Part shown: piece by piece, positions 25,015 to 33,104 of the stretch
How the letters are laid out: every line of letters begins with the position of its first letter
Numbering within the stretch: the stretch's first letter is position 1
NCBI GenBank assembly: GCA_902491345.1
Contig: CABUHI010000011.1
Span: 1 to 59,760 of the forward strand
Source of the DNA: an uncultured Collinsella sp.
Lineage (GTDB): Bacteria > Actinomycetota > Coriobacteriia > Coriobacteriales > Coriobacteriaceae
Length of the DNA stretch: 59,760 nt
Direction of reading: 5' to 3'
Notes under the pieces: model-generated
The model's input: only the letters and a program-made list of their open reading frames with translations
What the model was told of the DNA's origin: nothing
Databases searched by the model: none
Position numbers and translations under genes: made by a program

Positions 25015-26046
25015 ATGCCGGATAACGGGTCAATACAAAAAAGAGACGCTCACGAGATGGCTCATGGGCGTCCTGTCCAGATAACCGAGCACACGACGGT
25101 AACCGAGCTGCAGCCCAGCCTGTCCGATGTCGTGTGCGCAAACAAAAAGCTGCAGATTGGCTTTATCGTTGCGCTCGTGTTGCTGGCGCTGCTGTCGGGC
25201 TTTGTAGCTCGTCCGCATTTCGCCGATACCAAAACTTGGGACTCCACCATCGAGGTCATCGATCAAAAGAAGGGCAATGTTTTGGCGCTCACGGCTTCAT
25301 GCGTTGCTCTATCTGCGGGTATTACGGCGCTGCCGGGTGATACGGGAACGCCGGTTGCCGAGCAGCTCGCACAGCTTTCAGGCAACCTTGGTATCGTGCT
25401 TGCCGTGCTATACCTCGAGAAATATCTGCTCACGATTTTGTGGTCGGTTGGCTTGGGCATCTTAATCCCGTTTGCGTTGGTGCTCTTTGCGGTGTCGCTC
25501 GGCATTCACGGGCGCTGGAGTACGAGCGCCGTCCTGCGCCGTGTGGCGACACGCGTGCTGGTGGTTGCCGTGATCGGCATGGCGCTCGTACCCGCGAGCG
25601 TATGGGTGTCGCAGAAGGTCGATGAAACGTATCGCGTAAGTATTGAGCAAGCTGAGCAAAAGGCTGCGGACGCTGCGGATGTGGCCGACACCACGGACAA
25701 GTCAGCCGAGACCAGCTCAAAATCGAACAAGAAAAAATCCGAGGCCAAGGAGTCCAAAAACGTGCTCGAGCAGTTGACTGACGGGGCCTCGAGCCTTGTT
25801 ACGTCGGTGACCAGCGGCGCCAAGCAGATGACCGATGAGATCGTGCATCAGGTGACCGATCTGATCGAAGGCGTCATCGTGATGATCGTGACCTCGTGTG
25901 TGATTCCTCTACTGGTGCTCGTGGCGTTCCTATGGCTAGGACACGTGCTGCTGGGGATCGATATCTCCGGTCCCGCGAACTATCTGACGGGTCGTTTCTT
26001 GAGCGCTCCGTCCAGACATGCCAAGAAGAGCGGGCAGTCTGAGTAG
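25015..26046 (+). CDS. multi-spanning membrane protein of unknown function
   Basis: A 343-residue protein that I do not recognise. Residues 1-45 are cytoplasmic-like and polar. Hydrophobic segments lie near 47-65, 91-105, 125-140, 146-162 and 180-195, and a last one near 288-310. Between them, at about 205-245, is a low-complexity stretch rich in Ala, Asp, Lys and Ser (KSNKKKSEAKESKN), followed by an amphipathic part (LTDGASSLVTSVTSGAKQM). GAGGAGG precedes the ATG. It stands alone between the EIIA gene and the lac genes, with its own terminator. Confidence 0.8.
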   Translation: MPDNGSIQKRDAHEMAHGRPVQITEHTTVTELQPSLSDVVCANKKLQIGFIVALVLLALLSGFVARPHFADTKTWDSTIEVIDQKKGNVLALTASCVALSAGITALPGDTGTPVAEQLAQLSGNLGIVLAVLYLEKYLLTILWSVGLGILIPFALVLFAVSLGIHGRWSTSAVLRRVATRVLVVAVIGMALVPASVWVSQKVDETYRVSIEQAEQKAADAADVADTTDKSAETSSKSNKKKSEAKESKNVLEQLTDGASSLVTSVTSGAKQMTDEIVHQVTDLIEGVIVMIVTSCVIPLLVLVAFLWLGHVLLGIDISGPANYLTGRFLSAPSRHAKKSGQSE

Positions 26047-26080
26047 GCGGCAAAGCGATCCTTGGAAGATCAACCGTAAG

Positions 26081-26118
26081 AAGGGCGGCCGAGACGAGTT
26101 CTCGGCCGCCCTTTTGTT
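26081..26118 (+). terminator. intrinsic terminator
   Basis: AAGGGCGGCCGAG pairs with CTCGGCCGCCCTT and is followed by TTTGTTTG. Confidence 0.88.
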
Positions 26119-26183
26119 TGTTGAACACATGGTCGCTACGTCCGCGCCTGGTCCAAACGGTCAGCAATCATCTGAGAACGGTA

Positions 26184-26259
26184 TTTGTTCAAAAAAGAAC
26201 AAAGATAAACAAATAGTTGTTGCAGTTACTGTTCGAATGTGTTCAAATAAACATGAACA
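26184..26259. promoter_or_regulatory. lacA promoter region with two inverted repeats
   Basis: TTTGTTC-AAAAAA-GAACAAA (26184-26203) and TGTTCAAATAAACATGAACA (26240-26259). Both have the A+T-rich TGTTC/GAACA form expected for a DeoR-type repressor; the DeoR at 2695 is a candidate. Confidence 0.5.
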
Positions 26260-26353
26260 GTGAAGAACCGCACATTCAGATGCCCGGACCTGAACGCGAT
26301 TCAACACTTCCAAACAGAAACTACGCACCTGCGTATCTCTCAAGGAGGATGTC

Positions 26354-26782
26354 ATGAGGGTTGTAATCGCTTCCGATGCCGACGGTATGTCGATGAAGGA
26401 GTCCATCAAGGAGATGCTCATCGCCGACGGTCACGAGGTCGTCGACTATTCCGAGACCCCTGCCGCGGACTTTGTCGATTCCGCGACCGCCGTTGCCAAG
26501 GACCTGCTGGAGCACAAGGATTCCCAGGGCTTCGCATTCGATAAGTACGGCGTCGGCTCCTATATGGCCGCCGTCAAGATCAAGGGCATGGTCGTCGCCA
26601 ACATTTCCGACGAGCGTTCCGCCTACATGACCCGCGAGCACAACGGCTCGCGCATGGTCACCATGGGCCCGGGCGTTGTGGGCACCGAGGTCGCTAAGAA
26701 GATCGCCCGCGAGTTCCTGCGTGCCCAGTACGCCGGCGGCCGTCACCAGATCCGTGTCGACATGCTCAACAAGATGGCCTAA
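26354..26782 (+). CDS. lacA: galactose-6-phosphate isomerase subunit LacA
   Basis: Subunit of the heteromeric isomerase that converts D-galactose-6-P to D-tagatose-6-P. It is 142 residues, of the RpiB/LacA fold, beginning MRVVIASDADG with GSRMVTMGPGVVG at about 97-109. As in known LacA it lacks the catalytic Cys-Gly-Thr-Gly found in LacB. AAGGAGGATGTC precedes the start. It is followed 63 bases later by lacB. Confidence 0.92.
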   Translation: MRVVIASDADGMSMKESIKEMLIADGHEVVDYSETPAADFVDSATAVAKDLLEHKDSQGFAFDKYGVGSYMAAVKIKGMVVANISDERSAYMTREHNGSRMVTMGPGVVGTEVAKKIAREFLRAQYAGGRHQIRVDMLNKMA

Positions 26783-26845
26783 CGAGAGCCACCGAGAACT
26801 CGAACTTCTACCTCAACTTGTGAATTCAGACGAAAGGACGTTCTG

Positions 26846-27370
26846 ATGAAGAAGACCATCGCAATCGGTTGCGACCATATCGTTACGGACGAGAAGATCT
26901 ATCTGGCCGACCGCCTGGAGCAGGCTGGCTACAAGGTGCTCGACTGCGGCACCTACAGCCACACCCGTACGCACTATCCCATCTACGGTAAGGCCGTGGG
27001 CGAGGCTGTTGCCAGCGGCAAGGCCGACTTTGGCGTGGCCCTGTGCGGCACCGGCATTGGCATCACCAACGCCGTCAACAAGGTTCCCGGCGCCCGCTGC
27101 GCCCTGGTTCGCGACATGACCTCTGCCCTGTACGCTCGTCGCGAGCTCAACGCCAACATCGTGGGCTTTGGCGGCAAGATCACCGGCGAGTTCCTGATGG
27201 CCGATATCATGCTTGCCTTCCTGGAGGAGCCCTACGAGAAGACTCCCGAGCACGATGCCCTGATCGCCAAGATCGATGCCTGCAATAAGGCCGACGCCGA
27301 GGCTCAGGCTGACCCGCACTTCTTTGACGAGTTCCTCGAGAAGTGGGACCGCGGCGAGTATCACGACTAA
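26846..27370 (+). CDS. lacB: galactose-6-phosphate isomerase subunit LacB
   Basis: Catalytic partner of LacA, 174 residues, the usual LacB length. MKKTIAIGCDHIVTDEK at the N-terminus and ALCGTGIGITNAVNKVPG at about 65-82 supply the active-site Cys and the Gly-rich loop. GAAAGGACG precedes the ATG. It forms the core of a tagatose-6-P operon with lacA; the lacX-like and lacC-like genes follow after a 376-base gap holding a large hairpin. Confidence 0.93.
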   Translation: MKKTIAIGCDHIVTDEKIYLADRLEQAGYKVLDCGTYSHTRTHYPIYGKAVGEAVASGKADFGVALCGTGIGITNAVNKVPGARCALVRDMTSALYARRELNANIVGFGGKITGEFLMADIMLAFLEEPYEKTPEHDALIAKIDACNKADAEAQADPHFFDEFLEKWDRGEYHD

Positions 27371-27375
27371 GGGGT

Positions 27376-27525
27376 TCCGGCGTTCTACCGAACGCCGGAC
27401 CGGCCGACGCTGCGCGCCGCCCAGGCACCCCATCTCGCCGCTCAAACCGTCGCTCGCGTACATGAAGTACGCGTCGCTCCTCTTTCGCGGCGACCTGGGG
27501 CACCTGAGCGCCGCTCGCTGACGTT
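27376..27525. repeat. structured intergenic element behind lacB
   Basis: It starts with hairpin TCCGGCGTTC-TACC-GAACGCCGGA, then CGACGCTGCGCG, then a long imperfect stem whose tip is CGCGTACATGAAGTACGCG, ending CGCTCGCTGACGTT. The same layout (TACC-loop hairpin, CGACGCTGCGCG, CGCTCGCTG) recurs at 29620. The rest of the gap (27526-27746) shows nothing further. Confidence 0.55.
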
Positions 27526-27746
27526 TGAGTGACCTGTGAGATCGCTCCTGTTGTTGCGAAGCTTTCTGGTTCGGTAAGCTGCTCCGATAACACGTTTGCT
27601 TGCTTGGCTTGAGTGCTTCGCTCTTGGCTGTACTTGGCGATTTGCAGCTTTTCAATTGACGGCTCGCGTTTCTGTGAGGGGGCGCGGGCCGGTTTTCTAT
27701 CAGCCCTATTGACTTGGCGGGCTGGCGTAAGAAAGGGAAGGCTCCT

Positions 27747-28628
27747 ATGGAGTTTGTTCTTGATAACGGTTCTATCCGCGTAGCACTGAGCACGGCAGGC
27801 GGGTCGTTCACTTCTATTGCGGCCAACGGCCGTGAGTACCTGTGGCAGGGTGACCCGGCGGTCTGGTCGGGGCAGGCCCCCATTTGTTTCCCGATCTGCG
27901 GTGGCCTTCGTGACGGTCACGCAACGACCATGGGCGGCCGCGAGGTAAAGCTCGCCCGCCACGGCTTTGCGCGCAAACAGGAGTGGAAGCTCGAGGAACA
28001 GAGCGACAACATGGTTGCGCTGAGCTTAAGCTCTGCCGACCATGCCGAACTGCTCGAGCAGTATCCGTTTCCGTTTAAGATCGTTGCTCGTTACGCGATC
28101 GATTCGGAAAAGGTGAACGTGTCCTACGAGGTGACCAATGAGGGCACCGAGGACATGCCGTTCTTTGTGGGCGGTCACCCCGGCTTTAAGTGCCCGCTCG
28201 ACGAGGGCGAGTCCTATGACGATTATGAGCTTCGTTTTGAGCAGCGTGAGGCCACCGAGCTCTGTACTGCCGTTCCCTCGACGGGCCTGATTGATGTTGA
28301 GCATCGCAGCAAGAACCCGATGGTTGGCCATGACCTGCCGCTGACCCACGAACTCTTTGACTTCGCGGAGACCATCTTTGACGTGCTCGAGAGCCGCGTG
28401 GTTACGCTGACCAAGAAAACCGAGGACAAGGGCGTGCGCCTGACGTTCCCCGATATGCCGTACCTGATTGTGTGGAGCAAGCCCGAGGGCGACTTTGTGG
28501 CTGTTGAACCGTGGGGTGGTCTGTCCACCTGCTCCGACGAGGACGATATTCTGGAGCACAAGCGTGGCTGCCTGGTGGCCAAGCCGGGAGAGACCGTCAC
28601 CCGCGGCTTTGAGATCGAGATCCTTTAA
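27747..28628 (+). CDS. LacX-like aldose 1-epimerase family protein
   Basis: A 293-residue galactose-mutarotase-fold protein. It resembles LacX of lac operons: MEFVLDNGSIRVALSTAGG at the start, ICFPICGGLRDG, FFVGGHPGFKCPL with the family His, and VAVEPWGGLS near the end. Probably a cytoplasmic hexose-6-phosphate or hexose epimerase; the substrate is not certain. Start 27747 follows GGGAAGG; the upstream in-frame ATG has no ribosome site. It is 54 bases before the kinase gene. Confidence 0.85.
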   Translation: MEFVLDNGSIRVALSTAGGSFTSIAANGREYLWQGDPAVWSGQAPICFPICGGLRDGHATTMGGREVKLARHGFARKQEWKLEEQSDNMVALSLSSADHAELLEQYPFPFKIVARYAIDSEKVNVSYEVTNEGTEDMPFFVGGHPGFKCPLDEGESYDDYELRFEQREATELCTAVPSTGLIDVEHRSKNPMVGHDLPLTHELFDFAETIFDVLESRVVTLTKKTEDKGVRLTFPDMPYLIVWSKPEGDFVAVEPWGGLSTCSDEDDILEHKRGCLVAKPGETVTRGFEIEIL

Positions 28629-28682
28629 CGAGTTATCGTATGTTTGGGGCGGGTTATGCCGCCCCGGAAACAGGAGTTCAAC

Positions 28683-29618
28683 ATGATTCTGACCGTTACC
28701 ATGAACCCGTCGATTGATACGCGCTATCAGCTCGACAAGCTGATCATCGACGATGTTAACCGTGTGACGCCCGAAAAGACCGCTGGCGGCAAGGGCCTCA
28801 ACGTGAGCCGTGTGCTGCTGCAGTTGGGCGACGATGTGCTCGCGACCGGTCTGCTTGGCGGCCACATGGGTGCCTATATGGCTGAGCTTATGGATGCCGA
28901 TGGCGTCAAGAATGACTTTGTGCCCATCGCCGGTGAGACGCGCATTTGCCTGAATATCCTGCACGAGGGCAATCAGACCGAGCTGTTGGAGAGCGGCCCG
29001 CAGATCGCCCCGGCCGAGCTCGAGGCCTTTACGGCCAAGTTTGCCGAGCTTGCAGCGAAGGCGGACGTCGTGACGCTTTCGGGCTCGCTGCCGCGTGGCG
29101 TCGATGCCGGCTACTATGCCGAGCTCGTCAAGATCGCCGAGGAGGCGGGCGCCAAGGTGCTGCTCGACACCTCGGGTGCATCGCTGGAGGCCGCGCTGGA
29201 GTCCGACGCTAAGCCTGAGCTCGTAAAGCCCAACCTGACCGAGATTAACGGCCTGCTGGGTACGTCCTTTACGACCGATGATGTCGATGCCCTGCGCGAG
29301 GCGCTTGCCGCCGATGACCGCTTTGCCGGTATTCCCTGGGTTGTCGTTTCGATGGGCGCTGCCGGTTCGGTGGGCTTCCATGAGGGCCGCGCGTTCCGCG
29401 CCAAGACGCCCGCGATTGCGGCTGTGAACGCAACGGGTTCCGGTGACTCGACCATCGCCGGCTTTGCGCATGCCATTGCGGCTGGTGCCGACGACGTCAC
29501 GGTGCTCAAGACCGCCAATACCTGCGGCAAGCTCAACGCCATGGATCCCAAGACCGGCCACCTGGTCATGGACCGCTGGGACGAGATCTACAACAACGTT
29601 GAAGTAACGGAGCTGTAG
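28683..29618 (+). CDS. lacC: PfkB-family tagatose-6-phosphate / fructose-1-phosphate kinase (LacC-like)
   Basis: ATP-dependent sugar-phosphate kinase of 311 residues. MILTVTMNPSIDTRYQLD, GGKGLNVSRVL (about 39-49) and the C-terminal ATNATGSGDS equivalent VNATGSGDSTIAGFA with catalytic Asp are the PfkB hallmarks of the LacC/FruK branch. AGGAG precedes the ATG. Given lacA, lacB and the LacX-like gene just upstream, tagatose-6-P to tagatose-1,6-bisphosphate is the likely reaction; FruK activity is the alternative. Confidence 0.85.
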   Translation: MILTVTMNPSIDTRYQLDKLIIDDVNRVTPEKTAGGKGLNVSRVLLQLGDDVLATGLLGGHMGAYMAELMDADGVKNDFVPIAGETRICLNILHEGNQTELLESGPQIAPAELEAFTAKFAELAAKADVVTLSGSLPRGVDAGYYAELVKIAEEAGAKVLLDTSGASLEAALESDAKPELVKPNLTEINGLLGTSFTTDDVDALREALAADDRFAGIPWVVVSMGAAGSVGFHEGRAFRAKTPAIAAVNATGSGDSTIAGFAHAIAAGADDVTVLKTANTCGKLNAMDPKTGHLVMDRWDEIYNNVEVTEL

Positions 29619-29619
29619 G

Positions 29620-29780
29620 GTTACGCGGTTTTACCAAACCGCGTAACGGATCGACGCTGCGCGGGCCGCATTTGGACAATCTGACGTTCAACTTCAAGGG
29701 CGCGACCAGAAGGTCAGCGCCCTTTCGTTTCACGTCACCTTGTCTCAAATGCGGCCCGCTCGCTGCCGTTGCCAAAACAT
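29620..29780. repeat. structured intergenic element behind the kinase gene
   Basis: Hairpin GTTACGCGGTTT-TACC-AAACCGCGTAAC (29620-29647), then CGACGCTGCGCG, then arms GCGGGCCGCATTTG and CAAATGCGGCCCGC, ending CGCTCGCTGCCGTT. A smaller hairpin GGGCGC...GCGCCC lies inside. It is a relative of the 27376 element. Confidence 0.6.
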
Positions 29781-29813
29781 CGGCGTCGCCTTGCTTCGGG
29801 AATGCGGCAGATA

Positions 29814-29852
29814 GAGACGTTCTTTTTTGCCGGCAGTTTGGGACACTTCTTA
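29814..29852 (+). repeat. direct repeat, left flank of ATPase module
   Basis: GAGACGTTCTTTTTTGCCGG then CAGTTTGGGACACTTCTT. It recurs in the same orientation at 31324-31362 with few differences, bracketing the ATPase gene. Confidence 0.75.
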
Positions 29853-29874
29853 CGGGGCACCCCCTCCACAGCGT

Positions 29875-31176
29875 CTATGCCAGCTTGTCGATTTGCCCAA
29901 TCTCCCAGAGCGGAATATTGACGAGCGTGCCTTCGTCTCTATATGCCGCTAACGATGTTCTCACGCAGCGCTCGAGCTTGAACTTCTCGCAGGCAATCCT
30001 CAGGCTCTTTGCTTTGAGATTCTCTGCCGCCTTGACCTCGAGCGGAAGCACGGTCCCCGCATGGTCGACGGCAAAGTCAGTCTCTGCATTGCCGGAGGAG
30101 GATGACCAATACGCGGGGGTATTGCCTTGGAGCAAAAGCTCCTGTGCGACGTATTGCTCGGTCAGCGAGCCTTTGAACTCCGTAAAAACAGCGGGCCCGT
30201 TCAGAACAATGGCTGGCGTGAGGCCGGAGAGTGCTCCGAGGATGCCGGTGTCGATGCAGAACAGCTTGAAGCCCGAGAGATCCTCGTAGCTTGTGAGCGG
30301 TGCTCTTAGGGCGGAAACACGTGGTACCTTATGAACGATTCCATAGTCCATGAGCCACTGGAGGCTTTCCTCAAAATCGCGTGCGCGCGCCCCGGGACGA
30401 AGCGCGCCGTAGACGAACTTCTTGTTTTCCTTTGCGAGCTGGCCGGGAAGGGATTTCCAAACCAGCCTCATGCGCTCGACGATGCGGGCTGGCGCATGCT
30501 TGCCAAAATCGGATTCATAAGCTTCGATGATTTGCTGCTGAAGCCTGCGGGCCTCGATGAAATCGTGGGAGGCGGCGAAAGCGGAGACAACTTCTGGCAT
30601 GCCACCGACAACGAGGTATTCCTTGAGCAGGCGCTCGAGCTTTTCGGAAACGTTCGCCAGCAGGTCCATGTCTGCGGCAAGGATGGCATCTGCGAGCGGA
30701 TCGCCATCGACGGCACGAACGAACTCGACAAACCCCATGGGGCGCATGGTAAGCTGGTCGATCTTGCCGACGGGGAACGACTCGTTTTCGCGTCGGAGCG
30801 CGAGCCCCATATAGGAGCCGGCTGCCATGATATGGTATTCCGGCGCCAGCTCGTTGAAGTATTTGAGCGAGGTGATGCCACGCGGTGCCTCTTGGATTTC
30901 GTCGAAGATGATGAGCGTGTCTGTCGGCGTTATGGTCTGGCCGCGCAGGAGCTCTATCTGGGAGATGATGCGTTTGGGGTCAAGGCTTCCGTCGAACAGC
31001 GAACGTGCGCCCGGTTCGAGCATAAAGTCAAAACGGATGACGTTTTGATACTGCTGGCCTGCGAATTCGTTGAGAAGCCAGGTTTTTCCCGTCTGGCGGG
31101 CCCCCTTAAGCAGGAGGGGCTTGCGGTTTGACCTAGATTTCCAAGCGATGAGTTCGTCCATTAGCTGTCGCTGCAT
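29875..31176 (-). CDS. AAA-family ATPase with DUF4143-type C-terminus (1)
   Basis: A 433-residue ATPase. Walker A GARQTGKT is at 25-32, the Walker B-like LIIFDEIQEAPRG near 106-118, and a sensor-like HIMAAGSYMG follows. The middle has a winged-helix-like part, and the C-terminus has GNAETDFAVDHAGTVLPLEV, a PD-(D/E)XK-like nuclease core (D...E-V-K) typical of AAA_14/DUF4143 proteins. The biological role of the family is unknown. It starts after AGGGGG. Three 33-base-spaced repeats lie upstream and the whole module is bracketed by direct repeats, suggesting a mobile cargo inserted between the kinase gene and galT. Confidence 0.88.
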   Translation of the reverse strand: MQRQLMDELIAWKSRSNRKPLLLKGARQTGKTWLLNEFAGQQYQNVIRFDFMLEPGARSLFDGSLDPKRIISQIELLRGQTITPTDTLIIFDEIQEAPRGITSLKYFNELAPEYHIMAAGSYMGLALRRENESFPVGKIDQLTMRPMGFVEFVRAVDGDPLADAILAADMDLLANVSEKLERLLKEYLVVGGMPEVVSAFAASHDFIEARRLQQQIIEAYESDFGKHAPARIVERMRLVWKSLPGQLAKENKKFVYGALRPGARARDFEESLQWLMDYGIVHKVPRVSALRAPLTSYEDLSGFKLFCIDTGILGALSGLTPAIVLNGPAVFTEFKGSLTEQYVAQELLLQGNTPAYWSSSSGNAETDFAVDHAGTVLPLEVKAAENLKAKSLRIACEKFKLERCVRTSLAAYRDEGTLVNIPLWEIGQIDKLA

Positions 31177-31219
31177 ACTGCCCCCTAACGATCATGGTTA
31201 GTATAAGACCGTTTCGGTC

Positions 31220-31304
31220 TTTCCATCGAAAAATGTGGGAGTAAACCACGTTTTTCCATCGAATAATGTGGTCGGCATCCACGTTTTTCCATCGAATAAT
31301 GTGT
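31220..31304 (-). promoter_or_regulatory. three 33-bp-period direct repeats upstream of ATPase 1
   Basis: TTTCCATCGAATAATGTGG-type units at 31220, 31253 and 31286 (plus-strand positions), exactly 33 bases apart, 44 to 128 bases before the start. The two outer copies also share CCACGT ahead of the unit. Confidence 0.85.
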
Positions 31305-31323
31305 GGGTTTAGGTCGGCACCTG

Positions 31324-31362
31324 GGGACGTTCCTTTTCTGCCGGCAGTTTGGGACACTCCTT
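31324..31362 (+). repeat. direct repeat, right flank of ATPase module
   Basis: GGGACGTTCCTTTTCTGCCG then GCAGTTTGGGACACTCCTT. It is the partner of the copy at 29814-29852. Confidence 0.75.
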
Positions 31363-31392
31363 GTTTTGGTGCAAATTAGTTACCCTTGCATC

Positions 31393-31432
31393 AGAAAACG
31401 GCGCCCGTCGGCGATGTTGCCGGCGGGCGCCG
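31393..31432 (-). terminator. intrinsic terminator of galT
   Basis: On the minus strand GGCGCCCGCCGGC pairs with GCCGACGGGCGCC and is followed by GTTTTC. Confidence 0.8.
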
Positions 31433-31484
31433 TTGTCATGTGGGCGGTTATGTTGTGGCCGCTGATGAGGCTCGAACTCGCATG

Positions 31485-33104
31485 CTACAGCGAGTCGATA
31501 AAGCGCTGCTGGGCGGCACGTCCTGCCTCGTTCCACTTAAAGACGCCGGCGTTGTCGAGCACGTGGCCAAACACCACGCCGACCTCCTCGTGCAGGATAT
31601 CGATGGCGTTGTCGGCCGTAAGCTCGTCGGCGCGGCGGGCAAAGACGTCCTCAGCCCATGCGGCGTGGCTGCGGCAAAGATCATCGCCCTCGAGCGCACC
31701 GGCAAGGTCGTAGCTGGCATCGACCTTGGCTGCCAGCAGATGCTCACGGACAGCGCCAAGCTCGGGAACCAGGCGCGGCGGCAGAATGGCCAGGCCCATG
31801 ACCTCGATCAGGCCGATGTTCTCCTTCTTAATGTGGTGGTACTCGGCATGCGGATGGAAAACGCCCAGCGGATGCTCGTCGGTCGTGATATTGCAGCGAA
31901 GCGCCAGGTAGGCCTCGTAAATCTCGCCGCCGGCATTGCCACGGGAATCGACGCGGCGGATGACGGGCGTCACGGTGTTGTGGGCCACGCCGTCGGCCGT
32001 GTGTGCGATAACGCCCACCGACTCATCGGTCCACTCGCGCCAGGCGAGGATAATCTTCTCAGCAGCGTCGAGCAGCTGAGCGCGGTCATGCGAGCGCAGA
32101 CGCAGCACCGAGAGCGGCCATTGCAGCACAGTGCCGGTGACCTGGTCAAATCCGGGCACGCTAAACTGCGAGACCTCGGCGGCATGCATCATGGGGAACT
32201 CGTGCGCACCGCCCTGGAAGTGGTCGTGCGAAAGAATCGAGCCGCCCACGATGGGCAGGTCGGCGTTGGAGCCAATAAAGTAGTGCGGGAACAGGTCGAC
32301 AAAGTCGAGCAGACAGGTCAGACCCTTGCGGTCCACGTGCATCGGGCGATGCTCGGAGCTCATGGCAATGCAGTGCTCGTTAAAGTACGCGTACGGGCTG
32401 TACTGGAAACCCCAGCGCTCGCCGTCGAGCTGGATGGGGATAACGCGCAGATTCTGGCGGGCGGGGTGAGTGCCGCCGTCGGCTGCGGCGGAGCGTCCGG
32501 GATAGCCCTCGTTTTCGATGCAGAGCTGGCAGGCGGGATACTTCTCGCCCGTGTTCTTGGCTACACCTGCCGCGGCGATATCGCGCGGGTCCTTCTCAGG
32601 CTTGGACAGGTTGATAGTGATCTCAAGATCGCCCCAGTTGGTGGGGGTGCTCCATTTGATATTGCGCGCGATGGCGGCGCGGCGCACGTAACCGGCGTCG
32701 CAGCACAGACCGTAGAACCAGTCGGTCGCGGCGCGGGGCTCGTTGACGCCCATACGGCCGTTGAATTCCTCGTTTACAACCGAAGGCCTCGGCATCAGCA
32801 CACCCATGATGCGCATGGCGATGCGATCGCGGCCCGATGCCGTATCCTCGGCAGCACCGTTGGCAACGGCGGCCTCGGAAAGCGCGGCAAGCGTGCCCTC
32901 CAGGTCAAAATCGGGGAGCGTATCGGGGTGTAAGAGCGAGAGCTTCTCGTTCTGCAGCGCCCAGGCCATATCGAGCGCGGGCCCCGTAGCGCCGATGCAC
33001 TCCAAAATGGTGTTGTATGCCCAGATGCGATCGTCCTGGCCGATCATTGACCGGTGGATAGCGTACTCGATCAGGTTCTGCGCGGCCTCGCGCACGTCAG
33101 TCAT
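31485..33104 (-). CDS. galT: UDP-glucose--hexose-1-phosphate uridylyltransferase, class II
   Basis: Transfers UMP from UDP-glucose to galactose-1-P (Leloir pathway). The 539-residue length and sequence are of the long GalT type found in Firmicutes and Actinobacteria, with SILSHDHFQGGAHEFP carrying the His-x-His active site and a probable Cys motif YPACQLC. The start at 33104 overlaps the galK stop as TAATG, implying translational coupling; ATG 33113 is an alternative. No galE is in the window. Confidence 0.92.
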   Translation of the reverse strand: MTDVREAAQNLIEYAIHRSMIGQDDRIWAYNTILECIGATGPALDMAWALQNEKLSLLHPDTLPDFDLEGTLAALSEAAVANGAAEDTASGRDRIAMRIMGVLMPRPSVVNEEFNGRMGVNEPRAATDWFYGLCCDAGYVRRAAIARNIKWSTPTNWGDLEITINLSKPEKDPRDIAAAGVAKNTGEKYPACQLCIENEGYPGRSAAADGGTHPARQNLRVIPIQLDGERWGFQYSPYAYFNEHCIAMSSEHRPMHVDRKGLTCLLDFVDLFPHYFIGSNADLPIVGGSILSHDHFQGGAHEFPMMHAAEVSQFSVPGFDQVTGTVLQWPLSVLRLRSHDRAQLLDAAEKIILAWREWTDESVGVIAHTADGVAHNTVTPVIRRVDSRGNAGGEIYEAYLALRCNITTDEHPLGVFHPHAEYHHIKKENIGLIEVMGLAILPPRLVPELGAVREHLLAAKVDASYDLAGALEGDDLCRSHAAWAEDVFARRADELTADNAIDILHEEVGVVFGHVLDNAGVFKWNEAGRAAQQRFIDSL

